Of a stretch of 64,000 nt of DNA, positions 36,341 through 47,993 are shown piece after piece. Position 1 is the first letter of the stretch. Each line of letters starts with the position of its first letter. The notes below the pieces were generated by a model. That model did no database searches. It had not been told where the DNA came from and saw nothing but the letters and a program-made list of their open reading frames with translations. Position numbers and translations under genes: made by a program. The DNA is from Plasticicumulans acidivorans (GTDB lineage: Bacteria > Pseudomonadota > Gammaproteobacteria > Competibacterales > Competibacteraceae): positions 310,001 to 374,000 of the forward strand of contig NZ_QGTJ01000001.1 in the NCBI RefSeq assembly GCF_003182095.1. Direction: 5' to 3'.

Positions 36341-39300
36341 AGATCCTCGCCATCCGCGGCCGCAACCTCGCCTCGCTGGCCGGTGACTTCGAGATCGATT
36401 TCGGCATCGAGCCGCTGGCCTCGGCCGGCCTGTTCGCCCTCTGTGGCCCGACCGGTGCCGGCAAGAGCACGCTGCTCGATGCGCTTTGCCTGGCTTTGTA
36501 TGCACAAACCCCGCGCCTGCAGCACGCCGGCACTCGCGGCGTCGCCATCCGCGACACGGCCAGCGACACCCTCGCTCCCTACGATCCGGCCACGCTGCTG
36601 CGTCGTGGCTGCAGCGAAGGCCACGCCGAAGTCGATTTCCGCGGCCACGACGGCGAGCGCTGGCGCGCCCGCTGGAGCGTGCGCCGCGCGCGCAATCGCA
36701 GCGAGGGCAAGCTGCAGCCGGCGGAAATGTCGCTGCACGCGCTGGCCAGCGGCCAGCCGGTCGGCGGCAAAAAGACCGAAGTGCTGACCGCGATCGAAGC
36801 GCGCGTCGGCCTGAATTTCAGCCAGTTCACCCGCGCCGTACTGCTGGCGCAGAACGAATTCGGCGCCTTCCTGCGCGCCGACGACAGCGAACGCGCCAGC
36901 CTGCTGGAAACCCTGACCGGCACGGAACTCTACGGTGCGCTGTCGAGCGCCGCCTATCGCCGTGCCCAGCAGGAGACCGACGCACTCGCCAGCCTGCAGG
37001 CCCGCCTGGCCGACCAGCAGCCGCTGACAGCGAGCGAACGCGCCGCACTCGACGCGGAACTCGCCCAGGCGCAGGCCGACGGCACGCTGTTGACGACGAT
37101 CTGCCAAGCCGCGCGCGCCGCGCTCGACTGGTACGCCGAAGCCGAGCGGCTCGAAACGCTGCTGCGTGAAGCCGGCAGCACGTTCGAACAGGCTCGCGCT
37201 GCCCAGGCCGATGCCGCGCCGCGCCGCGCCGCCCTGCAGCAGATCGAAGCGGCGCAGGCCGCCCGGCACCTGGAAGCCAGCGCCCGGTACAGCGCCGAGC
37301 AGAGCGTACAGGCCACCCGACACGCACAGGACGCCGCCAACAATGCCGAGCAGGCACGCGCCGCTGAGCACATCGCCCACGCCGCCCAGCTGCAGGCCCG
37401 GGAGCAACAGGCACAGGCCGACCGCGCCTGGAACGACGCGCAACCGGCGCTGCGCGAAGCGCATCGCCTCGATGGCGAATGCGAGCGTCTGCAGCGCGAG
37501 TACGTCGACGCCGCGGGACCGCTCAAGCAGGCAGAACAGACGCTCGAAACCCTGCAAAAACAGCACGAGCAGGCTGAAAACGAACGCCATCAGCGCCAGC
37601 ACCAGCTCGCAGCGATCGAAGACTGGCTGAACGAACACACCGCCGATGCCGCACTGGCGCACGCCTGGCCACGCCTCGAAGCCCTGCTGCCGCGGGCCGC
37701 TGACGAGCGCGCCGAGGCCGCGCAAGCGCAACAGGTGCTGGCCGCGACGCAGGCACAGCTAACGCAGCGCGAAGCCGAGCTCAAACAGGCGCAGGCGCCA
37801 CTGACGACCCTGCGCGCGAACGCCGAGTGCAGTACGCAGCGCCTGCAGCAGGCACGGGATCGTGCTGCCGCATTCGATGCCGGGGCACTTGCCGAGACCC
37901 GCGAGCACCTGCAGCAACGCAGCGCCCAGCTCGACGCCCTCGCCCGTCACGACACAGAACAAACCCGCCGCGCCGACGACATCGCTGCACGACAAGCCCG
38001 CGCGCTGGACATCAGCGCCGAGCGGGACACGCTGCAGCAGCACCTCGACCGTATCGCGCAGGCACTGCCGGCACAGACCGCCGCCCGCACCCAGGCGCGG
38101 CAGATGCTGCATCTGACCGAGTGCGCCGCCGATGCGCAGAGCGAGCGCCTGCGCGCCGAACTGCGCGACGGTCAGCCCTGCCCGGTATGTGGCGCCACCG
38201 AACATCCGTGGACCGAGATCACCCCTGAGCTGCGCACATTGCTCGCTCGGCAACAGGCCGCATTGGCACAGCTCGAAATCGACTGCAATGCACTGCTGGG
38301 TGAGCAATCCGCGCTGCAGGAACGCCAGCGCACGCTGAACGCTGAGTCCGTAACCCTCACCGCAACGCTACGTGATCTGCGGGCCGCTCACGATGCCGCC
38401 AGCCGTGCACGCACGGCACTGCCACTGGCGACGATGGCGACTGATGCGGGCGCACTGCGCACGGCTCAGGATGACTGTGCGCAGGCACTGGAAGCGCTGA
38501 AGCAGCAGGAACGTGACAGTCGCACGGCCACTCGGACGCTGGAGCAGGCGCGCACTGCCGACAGTCAGGCGCAGCGCGCCCTGAGCGATGCGCAGGAGGC
38601 CATCACAACCGCCGAGCACCGTCAGCAGCTGGCAGAAAACGATCGCGACAACGCACAGAACCTGCAGCGCCTGAGCACGGATCACTTCGCAGCCACGCTC
38701 ACGGCCATCGATGCGATGCATCCGCTGGCCGACTGGCGCCAGCGATGGCAGGACGATGCCGCTGCCGCGCTCGTGCGCTGGCAGCAGATCGTCGACGCCT
38801 GGCGCGCGCAACAGGCACAAGCCGCGCAGTTACACGAGGCCCGACAACAGGATGCGATCGAGCAGCAGCGCGAACGCAGTGCGCTCGAACAGGCGGGCAT
38901 AGCACGTGCGCAGACAGCCCAGGCATTGGACGCGGCCGGCAGGCGACACCGGCAAGCCCTCGACGCGCGCACCGCGCTGTTCGCCGGCCAGGCGACGGCG
39001 GCGGTCGAACAAGCGTTGCGACGGGCCGTCGACGAGGCCCGCAACCACGTTGAAGCGGCCGAACAGCGGGCGCAGCAGTGCACAGCCGGGCGGGCCAGCG
39101 CCGAAGAAGCGGCGCGTCAGACGCAGGCAGCGCAGGACAACGCACGGCAGGCAGCGGCCGCTGCGGCCGCCGAACTCGCGACCTGGCTGGCCGCGCAGCC
39201 CGTCGAGGCCGACGGCCCGCTGACGCTCGAACGCCTGCACCAACGGCTGGCGGTCCCCCCCGAGGCCCGCCAGCGCGAAGCTGAAGCACTGGATGCACTC

Positions 39301-40047
39301 GACCACGCACGGGCGCAGGCACAGACGGTCGTCGACGAACGCCGGCAGCGGTGCGACGAACACCTGCGCAGCCGCCCGGCGGAAGATGCCGACAGCGCGC
39401 GCGCCACGCTCGCCGTGCAGGAGCCGGCGCTGCAGCAGGCGAACGAGGCCTGCACACAGGCGCTGGTCCGCCAGCGCGAGGATGAGCACCGTCGCCAGAC
39501 CAGTGCAGCGCTGCTCGCCGACGGCGAGCGCCAGCAGCGCAGGCAAGCCCTGTGGGCCGGCATCAGCGGGCTGATCGGTTCGGCCGACGGCAAGAAATTC
39601 CGCAATTTCGCCCAGCAGCTGACGCTCGATGCACTGCTCGGCTACGCCAATCACCACCTCAACGAGCTCGCCCGCCGCTACCGTCTGCAGCGCATCGCCG
39701 ACACGCTGGCCCTGCAGGTGATCGACCGCGACATGGGCGACGAGGTGCGTTCGGTGCATTCGCTGTCCGGCGGCGAATCGTTCCTGGTGTCGCTGGCGCT
39801 GGCGCTCGGCCTGGCCTCGCTGTCATCGAATCGCGTGCGCGTCGAATCACTGTTCATCGACGAAGGCTTCGGCAGCCTCGATGCCGACACGCTGCGCGTG
39901 GCGATGGACGCGCTCGACCGCCTGCAGGCGCTCGGGCGCAAGGTCTGCGTGATCTCGCACGTGCAGGAGATGACCGAACGTATCGGTACGCGCATCGACA
40001 TCCGCCGCCGCGGTGGCGGCCGCAGCGAGATCATCCTGCCGCGCTGA
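36337..40047 (+). CDS. sbcC: Exonuclease SbcCD subunit C (SMC-like ATPase)
   Basis: 1236 residues, ATG overlapping the sbcD stop (ATGA). Walker A GPTGAGKS at 37-44, a long Ala/Gln-rich coiled coil, the zinc-hook CPVC at 615-618, a signature SLSGGESFLVSLALALGLAS and Walker B LFIDEGFGSLD (D1175/E1176). It is the Rad50-like partner of SbcD; the hook dimerises two molecules. Length is on the long side for the family (about 1050-1250). Confidence 0.95.
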   Translation: MKILAIRGRNLASLAGDFEIDFGIEPLASAGLFALCGPTGAGKSTLLDALCLALYAQTPRLQHAGTRGVAIRDTASDTLAPYDPATLLRRGCSEGHAEVDFRGHDGERWRARWSVRRARNRSEGKLQPAEMSLHALASGQPVGGKKTEVLTAIEARVGLNFSQFTRAVLLAQNEFGAFLRADDSERASLLETLTGTELYGALSSAAYRRAQQETDALASLQARLADQQPLTASERAALDAELAQAQADGTLLTTICQAARAALDWYAEAERLETLLREAGSTFEQARAAQADAAPRRAALQQIEAAQAARHLEASARYSAEQSVQATRHAQDAANNAEQARAAEHIAHAAQLQAREQQAQADRAWNDAQPALREAHRLDGECERLQREYVDAAGPLKQAEQTLETLQKQHEQAENERHQRQHQLAAIEDWLNEHTADAALAHAWPRLEALLPRAADERAEAAQAQQVLAATQAQLTQREAELKQAQAPLTTLRANAECSTQRLQQARDRAAAFDAGALAETREHLQQRSAQLDALARHDTEQTRRADDIAARQARALDISAERDTLQQHLDRIAQALPAQTAARTQARQMLHLTECAADAQSERLRAELRDGQPCPVCGATEHPWTEITPELRTLLARQQAALAQLEIDCNALLGEQSALQERQRTLNAESVTLTATLRDLRAAHDAASRARTALPLATMATDAGALRTAQDDCAQALEALKQQERDSRTATRTLEQARTADSQAQRALSDAQEAITTAEHRQQLAENDRDNAQNLQRLSTDHFAATLTAIDAMHPLADWRQRWQDDAAAALVRWQQIVDAWRAQQAQAAQLHEARQQDAIEQQRERSALEQAGIARAQTAQALDAAGRRHRQALDARTALFAGQATAAVEQALRRAVDEARNHVEAAEQRAQQCTAGRASAEEAARQTQAAQDNARQAAAAAAAELATWLAAQPVEADGPLTLERLHQRLAVPPEARQREAEALDALDHARAQAQTVVDERRQRCDEHLRSRPAEDADSARATLAVQEPALQQANEACTQALVRQREDEHRRQTSAALLADGERQQRRQALWAGISGLIGSADGKKFRNFAQQLTLDALLGYANHHLNELARRYRLQRIADTLALQVIDRDMGDEVRSVHSLSGGESFLVSLALALGLASLSSNRVRVESLFIDEGFGSLDADTLRVAMDALDRLQALGRKVCVISHVQEMTERIGTRIDIRRRGGGRSEIILPR

Positions 40048-40068
40048 ACCGCCGGTGGCTGATATGAC

Positions 40069-40088
40069 CAGTGCGGCCGCACGCACTG
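40069..40088. repeat. 7-bp inverted repeat downstream of sbcC
   Basis: CAGTGCG (40069-40075) and CGCACTG (40082-40088) flank a 6-base loop, 21 bases after the sbcC stop. No T-tract follows, so termination by it alone is doubtful. Its right arm touches the FNR-like site. Confidence 0.4.
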
Positions 40089-40099
40089 ATCTGCGTCAA
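40086..40099 (+). promoter_or_regulatory. FNR/ANR-type binding site candidate
   Basis: CTGATCTGCGTCAA matches 8 of the 10 informative bases of TTGAT-N4-ATCAA and is one base from the frequently seen TTGATCTGCGTCAA form. It lies about 140 bases upstream of the small Cys/His-rich gene. Oxygen control of that gene would fit a facultative nitrogen fixer. No clear -10 hexamer was found at the expected spacing. Confidence 0.35.
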
Positions 40100-40226
40100 G
40101 CCACATGCCAACATGACAGAAAAGAAAGCAAACAGCCGTCTCGTCACTGTCAACAAATTTGGCAGCTATTGCCGCAGCAAAAATTGCAGCCTAGCGTGAG
40201 GGCGTGCTCATTAAGGCTTGGAAATC

Positions 40227-40427
40227 ATGAACATGGATACGGCATCCGGTAACTGGTTGTCACAGCTTCGGCGCGCGCTGATCCGCATTATCTGCCCGCT
40301 GCTGGCGCATGACTGGCATTTCGAAGATCTGCAGGCCGACGGCCGCTGCACCGCAGTCTGCCGCCGCTGCGGCAAGCGCGAACCGGCAGTGCTGCTGGTT
40401 CACTCGGATCACCATGCCCACGTCTGA
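40227..40427 (+). CDS. Small Cys/His-rich protein (66 aa)
   Basis: Starts MNMDTASGNWLSQLRRAL; the ATG at 40227 has AAGG about 10 bases upstream, preferred over the TTG at 40218. A short amphipathic/hydrophobic helix (RRALIRIICPLLAHDW) is followed by GRCTAVCRRCGKREP, a C-x3-C-x2-C zinc-ribbon-like cluster, and ends HSDHHAHV. No family assigned. It could bind zinc and lie at the membrane surface. Confidence 0.6.
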   Translation: MNMDTASGNWLSQLRRALIRIICPLLAHDWHFEDLQADGRCTAVCRRCGKREPAVLLVHSDHHAHV

Positions 40428-40556
40428 GGTCTCGGCATCACGGCCGGCCGCACGATCGTGAGATGGCAGCGGCCGACACGGTGAACGGACTCCCATTCGC
40501 CTGCCAACGGTGCTAAACCGGGCACTCAGCTGCCAGAGCGCCTGGAGGCGAGGCCG

Positions 40557-41897
40557 ATGTCTCTGATACGGGAAGTCAATTTCGATGGCATCGTCGGGCC
40601 GACCCATCATTACGCGGGTCTGTCCTTCGGTAACGTGGCTTCGGCGAACAATGCCGGCAGCCAGTCGAACCCGCGCGCCGCAGCCCTGCAGGGGCTGGAG
40701 AAAATGCGGGCACTGCATGCGCTCGGTGTCGAACAGGCGGTGCTGCCGCCACAGGAGCGCCCGGACCTGGCGACGCTGCGCCGGCTCGGCTTCAGCGGGC
40801 GCGAAGGCGACTTGCTCGCCCGCGTCGCGGCGCAGGCACCGGCGCTGCTGTCGGCCTGCAGCTCGGCGTCGAGTATGTGGTGCGCGAACGCCGCCACCGT
40901 CGCCCCCAGCAGTGACACCGATGACGCGCGCGTGCACCTGACGCCGGCCAATCTGCACGACCGCTTCCATCGGGCGATCGAACCACCGACCACCACCCGC
41001 GTGCTGCGTGCGATCTTCAGCGACACCGCACGCTTCGTCGTCCACGAGCCGCTGCCCGCGCACGCGGCGACCGCTGACGAAGGCGCTGCCAATCACACCC
41101 GGCTGGCCGCCAACCACACCGCGAGCGGCGTGCATCTGTTCGTCTACGGGCGCGACGACGCCGACGCCCAGGCACCGCAGCCACAACGCTTCCCGGCCCG
41201 CCACACGCGCGCGGCAAGCGAGGCGGTGGCGCGTCTGCACCGCCTCGATCCGGCGCGCTGCGTGTTTGCCCAGCAGCATCCGGCGGCGATCGACGCCGGT
41301 GTGTTCCATCACGACGTCATCGGTGTCGGCAACGAATCGCTGCTGCTGCTGCACGAAGACGCCCTGCTCGATCAGGAACGCGTGCTTGCAGAGCTGCAGC
41401 ACGCCGCCGGCGACTGGCTGCAGATCGTCGAGGTCAGCCGCGACGAGCTGAGCATCGCCGAGGCGGTGAGCAGCTATTTGTTCAACTCACAACTGGTGAC
41501 ACGGCCCGACGGGCAGATGGTGCTGGTGCTGCCGCAGGAGTGCTCGCAGTCCGATGCCGTCTGCATGCTGCTCGACCGCATCCTCGCCGAGCACAATCCG
41601 GTCAGCGACCTGATGTTCGTCGAGGTCCGCGAAAGCATGCGCAACGGTGGCGGTCCGGCCTGCCTGCGTCTGCGCGTACCACTCAGCATCGAGGAGCTCG
41701 GCACCCTCCATCAGGGGGTGCGCTACACGCCGGCGCTCGGGGAACGGCTGGGCGGCTGGGTGCGCCGGCATTACCGCGACCGCCTCAGTGAGGCCGATCT
41801 GGCCGACCCCGCCCTGCTGCAGGAATCACGCGACGCGCTCGACGAGCTGAGCCAGCTGCTCGGGCTCGGTAATATCTACCCATTCCAGCTGGTTTGA
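40557..41897 (+). CDS. astB: N-succinylarginine dihydrolase
   Basis: 446 residues, close to the E. coli enzyme; GGAGGCGAGG lies just upstream. It hydrolyses N2-succinylarginine to N2-succinylornithine, CO2 and ammonia in the arginine succinyltransferase (AST) pathway. Typical blocks: NFDGIVGPTHHYAGLSFGN at the N-terminus, SMWCANAATVAPSSDT, VFHHDVIGVGNESLLLLHE, and the catalytic Cys C369 in NGGGPACLRLRV. The other ast genes are not adjacent, so arginine catabolism is split or AstB serves alone here. Confidence 0.96.
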   Translation: MSLIREVNFDGIVGPTHHYAGLSFGNVASANNAGSQSNPRAAALQGLEKMRALHALGVEQAVLPPQERPDLATLRRLGFSGREGDLLARVAAQAPALLSACSSASSMWCANAATVAPSSDTDDARVHLTPANLHDRFHRAIEPPTTTRVLRAIFSDTARFVVHEPLPAHAATADEGAANHTRLAANHTASGVHLFVYGRDDADAQAPQPQRFPARHTRAASEAVARLHRLDPARCVFAQQHPAAIDAGVFHHDVIGVGNESLLLLHEDALLDQERVLAELQHAAGDWLQIVEVSRDELSIAEAVSSYLFNSQLVTRPDGQMVLVLPQECSQSDAVCMLLDRILAEHNPVSDLMFVEVRESMRNGGGPACLRLRVPLSIEELGTLHQGVRYTPALGERLGGWVRRHYRDRLSEADLADPALLQESRDALDELSQLLGLGNIYPFQLV

Positions 41898-41920
41898 ATA
41901 CCGCGCACAGTCGCTGTCAC

Positions 41921-41932
41921 AAGGAGGTGATC
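41921..41932 (+). promoter_or_regulatory. Full-length Shine-Dalgarno sequence (AAGGAGGTGATC)
   Basis: AAGGAGGTGATC at 41921-41932 is complementary over 12 bases to the usual 3' end of 16S rRNA (GATCACCTCCTT). The GGAGG core ends 6 bases before the ATG at 41934, so it decides that start rather than the later ATGs at 41986/41992. Confidence 0.85.
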
Positions 41933-41933
41933 G

Positions 41934-43427
41934 ATGGCCTGCCACACTGCGTACCGATCCACTCCAGCCACGGACGCCACGCAGATGAGTATGGACACCG
42001 AAACGCCACCAGCCGACGTGGCTGCGCTGCTCGCGCGGCTCGCCGCACACCGCTTCGACGATCCCGCTGCGGCGTTCAGCTTCAGCCAGCGCCTTGCCCG
42101 CGACAACGGCTGGACGCACGCCTATGCGCTGCGGGTCATCGACGAATACCGCCGTTTCGCCGCACTGGCGGTCCTCGCCGGCCATCCGGTGACGCCGTCG
42201 GACCAGGTCGATCAGGTCTGGCACCAGCACCTGTGCTACAGCCGCGACTACTGGCAGACCTTCTGCCCGCAGGTGCTCGGCACGCCGCTGCACCACGGGC
42301 CGACGCTGGGTGGCGACGCCGAGCGCGCCAAGTACCGCGACGGGTACCTGCGCACGCTGGCGAGCTATCGCCGGCTGTTCGGTGAATGGCCGCCGGCCGA
42401 CATCTGGCCCGATCCGCAGCAGCGCTTCGGCCGCGATCTGGCACAGGTGCGCGTCAATCGTCACGACTACTGGCTGCTGCTGCGGCCGCGCTGCTCACGC
42501 CTCGGCATCGGCCTGAGCGCATTGGCGGCCTTCATGCTCGGTGGCTGCACGCTGCTCGAACTGCCCGCGCAGCTGCTGACGATGAGCGGCCACCAGTTCC
42601 TCATGTATTACCTGCCGAGCGCGCTGCTGGCGCTGTTCGTGGCGCTGCTGCTGCGTCTGGCGTTGCGCTCGCCGGGCGCATACGACCCGCGCGACCGCGC
42701 ACCGCAACTGAGCGTAGCCGAAGCCGCCTGCCTGGCCGACGGTCCGCAACGGGTGGTCGACAGCAGCCTGCTGGCCATGATCCAGCGCGGACTGGTCAGC
42801 GTCAGCGAGGATGGTCGCCGACTGGCCTTCATCGGGGATGCCCGTTCACTCGGCGATCCGCTGGAACGGGCCATCGCCGGCGCCATCGCTCACGACCCGC
42901 GGCCGCAGGCCGTGCGCCGGGCCGCCAGCGGCCGCGCCAGCGCTGCACTGGCGCCCCTGCGCGCCGCCGGTCTGCTGGTCGCGCAGCGGCGCAGCCTCAG
43001 CGTGCGCCTGCTGCCGGCGCTGATCTGCAGCGCGATGCTGGTGCTGGCACTGTTTCGCATCGGGCTCGGCCTGTACCGCGACCGTCCGGTCGGCTTTCTG
43101 GTGTTTTTCAGCCTGCTCTACCTCGGGCCGACGCTGTGGCTGTGGTTCGGCCGCGTGCACCGCAGCCGCCGCGGTGAACGCGTGCTCGGTGAGCTGCGCC
43201 ATCAGGTACGCCCGCGCACGGTTGCCCGTCTCGAAGACCCGGTGGTGCCGCTGGTGGTCGCGCTGTTCGGCCTGTCGGCCATCGGCGCCCTGCTGCCCTT
43301 GCCGCTGCGCGAGCTGCTGGTGCCGACCAGCGCTGACAGCGGCAGCTCCGGCGCGGACGGCAGCAGCAGTGACGATGGCGGTGGCGGGGGTGACGGCGGT
43401 TGCGGTGGCTGCGGCGGCGGTGACTGA
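41934..43427 (+). CDS. TIGR04222-type membrane protein with glycine/cysteine-rich tail
   Basis: 497 residues. The N-terminal ~170 residues are soluble and contain VDQVWHQHLCYSRDYWQTFC and LHHGPTLGGDAERAKYRDGY, a pattern found in glycine-rich-domain proteins. Hydrophobic segments follow at about 187-250 (two), 360-385, 388-408 and 430-455. The tail ends in Ser/Asp/Gly then GGGGGDGGCGGCGGGD. This architecture fits the TIGR04222 membrane family, of unknown function. Convergent with the HD-GYP gene, 6 bases apart. Confidence 0.75.
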   Translation: MACHTAYRSTPATDATQMSMDTETPPADVAALLARLAAHRFDDPAAAFSFSQRLARDNGWTHAYALRVIDEYRRFAALAVLAGHPVTPSDQVDQVWHQHLCYSRDYWQTFCPQVLGTPLHHGPTLGGDAERAKYRDGYLRTLASYRRLFGEWPPADIWPDPQQRFGRDLAQVRVNRHDYWLLLRPRCSRLGIGLSALAAFMLGGCTLLELPAQLLTMSGHQFLMYYLPSALLALFVALLLRLALRSPGAYDPRDRAPQLSVAEAACLADGPQRVVDSSLLAMIQRGLVSVSEDGRRLAFIGDARSLGDPLERAIAGAIAHDPRPQAVRRAASGRASAALAPLRAAGLLVAQRRSLSVRLLPALICSAMLVLALFRIGLGLYRDRPVGFLVFFSLLYLGPTLWLWFGRVHRSRRGERVLGELRHQVRPRTVARLEDPVVPLVVALFGLSAIGALLPLPLRELLVPTSADSGSSGADGSSSDDGGGGGDGGCGGCGGGD

Positions 43428-43433
43428 CGGGAC

Positions 43434-46034
<2,601 letters not shown>

Positions 46035-46041
46035 AAACACC

Positions 46042-46812
46042 GTGGACCTGTTCGCCGCCGATCCCGGCACGCTGTTGTTGTTCACCGCCATCTCCTTCAC
46101 CGCCGGTTTCGTCGACGCCATCGCCGGCGGCGGCGGACTGCTGACCGTACCGGCGCTGCTCTCTGCCGGCATCCCGCCGCATCTGGCGCTCGGCACCAAC
46201 AAGCTGTGCGGCACCTTCGGCAGCTCGACGGCGGCGCTGACGTTCATCCGCAAGGGCCTGTTCACGCCCGGCCGCTGGTGGGCCGCCAGCGGCGCGACAC
46301 TGGCCGGCGCCGCGCTCGGCGCGCTGCTGACGCGTCTGGTCAGCGCCGGCGTGCTGAAGACCGTGCTGCCGCTGGCCGTGCTCGGCGCGGCGCTGTATCT
46401 GCTGTGGCCGCGACGGCGCAGCGCGACGGCCGAGCCGGCATTTCAGCCGACCCGCGCCAGTCAGTGGACGGCAGGCAGCCTCATCGGCTTCTACGATGGC
46501 TTCATCGGCCCCGGCACCGGCGCGTTCTGGATGGCAGCGGCAGTGCGCTTCTTCCGTCTCGATCTGGTGCAGGCGGCCGGGCTGGCACGCTTCATGAATT
46601 TCCTGAGCAATGCCGCGGCCCTCGCCGCTTTCATGACGCTCGGCACGATCGATTACCCGCTCGGGCTGACGATGGGCATGGCGCTGATGGTGGGCGCTTG
46701 GGCCGGCGCGCACAGCGCGATACGCTTCGGTGCACCATTGATCCGACCGCTGTTCATCGCCGTGGTACTGGCGATGAGCGTGCGACTGCTCTGGCAACAG
46801 TTCCACGGTTGA
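46042..46812 (+). CDS. TSUP-family membrane transporter (TauE/SafE, DUF81)
   Basis: 256 residues, GTG start at 46042, 7 bases after dapE. Seven to eight hydrophobic segments are visible. The TSUP signatures are near the N-terminus (FTAGFVDAIAGGGGLLTVPA, LALGTNKLCGTFGS) and repeated in the second half (LIGFYDGFIGPGTGAFWM). Members move sulfite, sulfonates or organic anions; the substrate is not determined by the sequence. Probably co-transcribed with dapE. Confidence 0.9.
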   Translation: MDLFAADPGTLLLFTAISFTAGFVDAIAGGGGLLTVPALLSAGIPPHLALGTNKLCGTFGSSTAALTFIRKGLFTPGRWWAASGATLAGAALGALLTRLVSAGVLKTVLPLAVLGAALYLLWPRRRSATAEPAFQPTRASQWTAGSLIGFYDGFIGPGTGAFWMAAAVRFFRLDLVQAAGLARFMNFLSNAAALAAFMTLGTIDYPLGLTMGMALMVGAWAGAHSAIRFGAPLIRPLFIAVVLAMSVRLLWQQFHG

Positions 46813-46854
46813 GCGACGCGGCGCTCGCCGTGCCCGACACGCGACCGAGGCTGC

Positions 46855-47982
46855 ATGCACGCACACGACGAACGCCACCGGCTGGGATTGCGCGCGCTGG
46901 CAGCCCGCCGCGACGAGATTCAGACGCTCGAAGGCCGGCTGGCGCAGGCGCGACGCCAGCACATCGAACTGCAGGCCAGCCTGCACCGCTTTCTTGAGCG
47001 CTATCACCGCCGTGTCGGCAGCCTCGCCCGTGAATGGCAGGCGTTGGAGCAACAGCTCGATCCGGCGCACACGCCGCTGCCGGACACTGTCTGCAGCACA
47101 GTGCCGGACCGTGACGATGTGGAAATCCCCGACGCCGACGCGGGTGTCGACACGGCCGCACCCGCGATCAGTGAACCACCCGCCGAACTCAAAGTGCTCT
47201 ATCGCCGCCTGGCCCGGCGCATCCATCCCGACCGGGCGCGCGACGAGGTCGAGCGTCTGGAGCGCAATGCCCTGATGGTGCGTGCCAACGCCGCCTTCGC
47301 CGCCGGCGATCGCGACGCGCTCGACGCCCTGTTGGCCGAGGTAACGGCAATGGATAGCGCCGCTCAGTCGACGGCGGATCTCAGTGCCCAGCTGGTGCAG
47401 TGCATGCGCACACTCGCCCGCCTGCGCCGTGCCCTGCGCGAGGTCGAAGCGACCATCGGCGTGCTGCGCACCAGCGCCGACTGGCAGTTCATGGAGCAGA
47501 CACTGTGCGAGGAAGCCCGCGGCCACGATCCGCTCGGGCGCCTCGCCTGCCGGCTCGAAGCGCGCATCCGCGAAGCGCATGACCGCCTCGATGCCCAGGC
47601 GCGCCGGGCCAGTGCGCAGCGCCCGTTCCCGACCCGCGCCGGTGACTGGGTCAGCAGCGCGGCAGAAGCGGCGCTGGCCGACCGGCTGCACGGCCTCGGC
47701 CTGTGCTATCGCTATCGGCCGACACTCGCCATCGCCGGCGGTGCACCGCTGCGCCCGCTGTTCGCGATCGAGCGTGCGCAGGCGCCGGTGCTGTGGGAAC
47801 ACGTCAGCCGCCACGAAAACCCGGCCGCGCTCGCCGCGCGCCTGTCACGCTACCTCGCGGCGGGCTACCGCATCGGCGAGGATCTGCTGCTCAGCCACGA
47901 GCATGCCGACGGCAGCCTCGATCTCGAACGCATCGAACGTCAGCTGCGCTGGCTGGCGGCCGGCACCTCGAACGCGGCCTGA
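46855..47982 (+). CDS. Coiled-coil J-domain protein with degenerate PD-(D/E)XK-like domain
   Basis: 375 residues. An N-terminal coiled coil (about 5-70) precedes a short J-domain: LKVLYRRLARRIHPDRA with HPD at 124-126, the motif that stimulates Hsp70. Another coiled region (175-255) leads to a C-terminal domain, VSSAAEAALADRLHGLGLCY, YRYRPTLAIAGGAPLRPLFA, PVLWEHVSRHENPA, which follows the pattern of a PD-(D/E)XK nuclease-like module (acid at E271, PDF motif, E315 in WEH). The PDF motif reads PLF (301-303), so the catalytic Asp is lost. Whole-protein function unknown. Confidence 0.7.
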   Translation: MHAHDERHRLGLRALAARRDEIQTLEGRLAQARRQHIELQASLHRFLERYHRRVGSLAREWQALEQQLDPAHTPLPDTVCSTVPDRDDVEIPDADAGVDTAAPAISEPPAELKVLYRRLARRIHPDRARDEVERLERNALMVRANAAFAAGDRDALDALLAEVTAMDSAAQSTADLSAQLVQCMRTLARLRRALREVEATIGVLRTSADWQFMEQTLCEEARGHDPLGRLACRLEARIREAHDRLDAQARRASAQRPFPTRAGDWVSSAAEAALADRLHGLGLCYRYRPTLAIAGGAPLRPLFAIERAQAPVLWEHVSRHENPAALAARLSRYLAAGYRIGEDLLLSHEHADGSLDLERIERQLRWLAAGTSNAA

Positions 47983-47993
47983 ACGGCGCCCCG

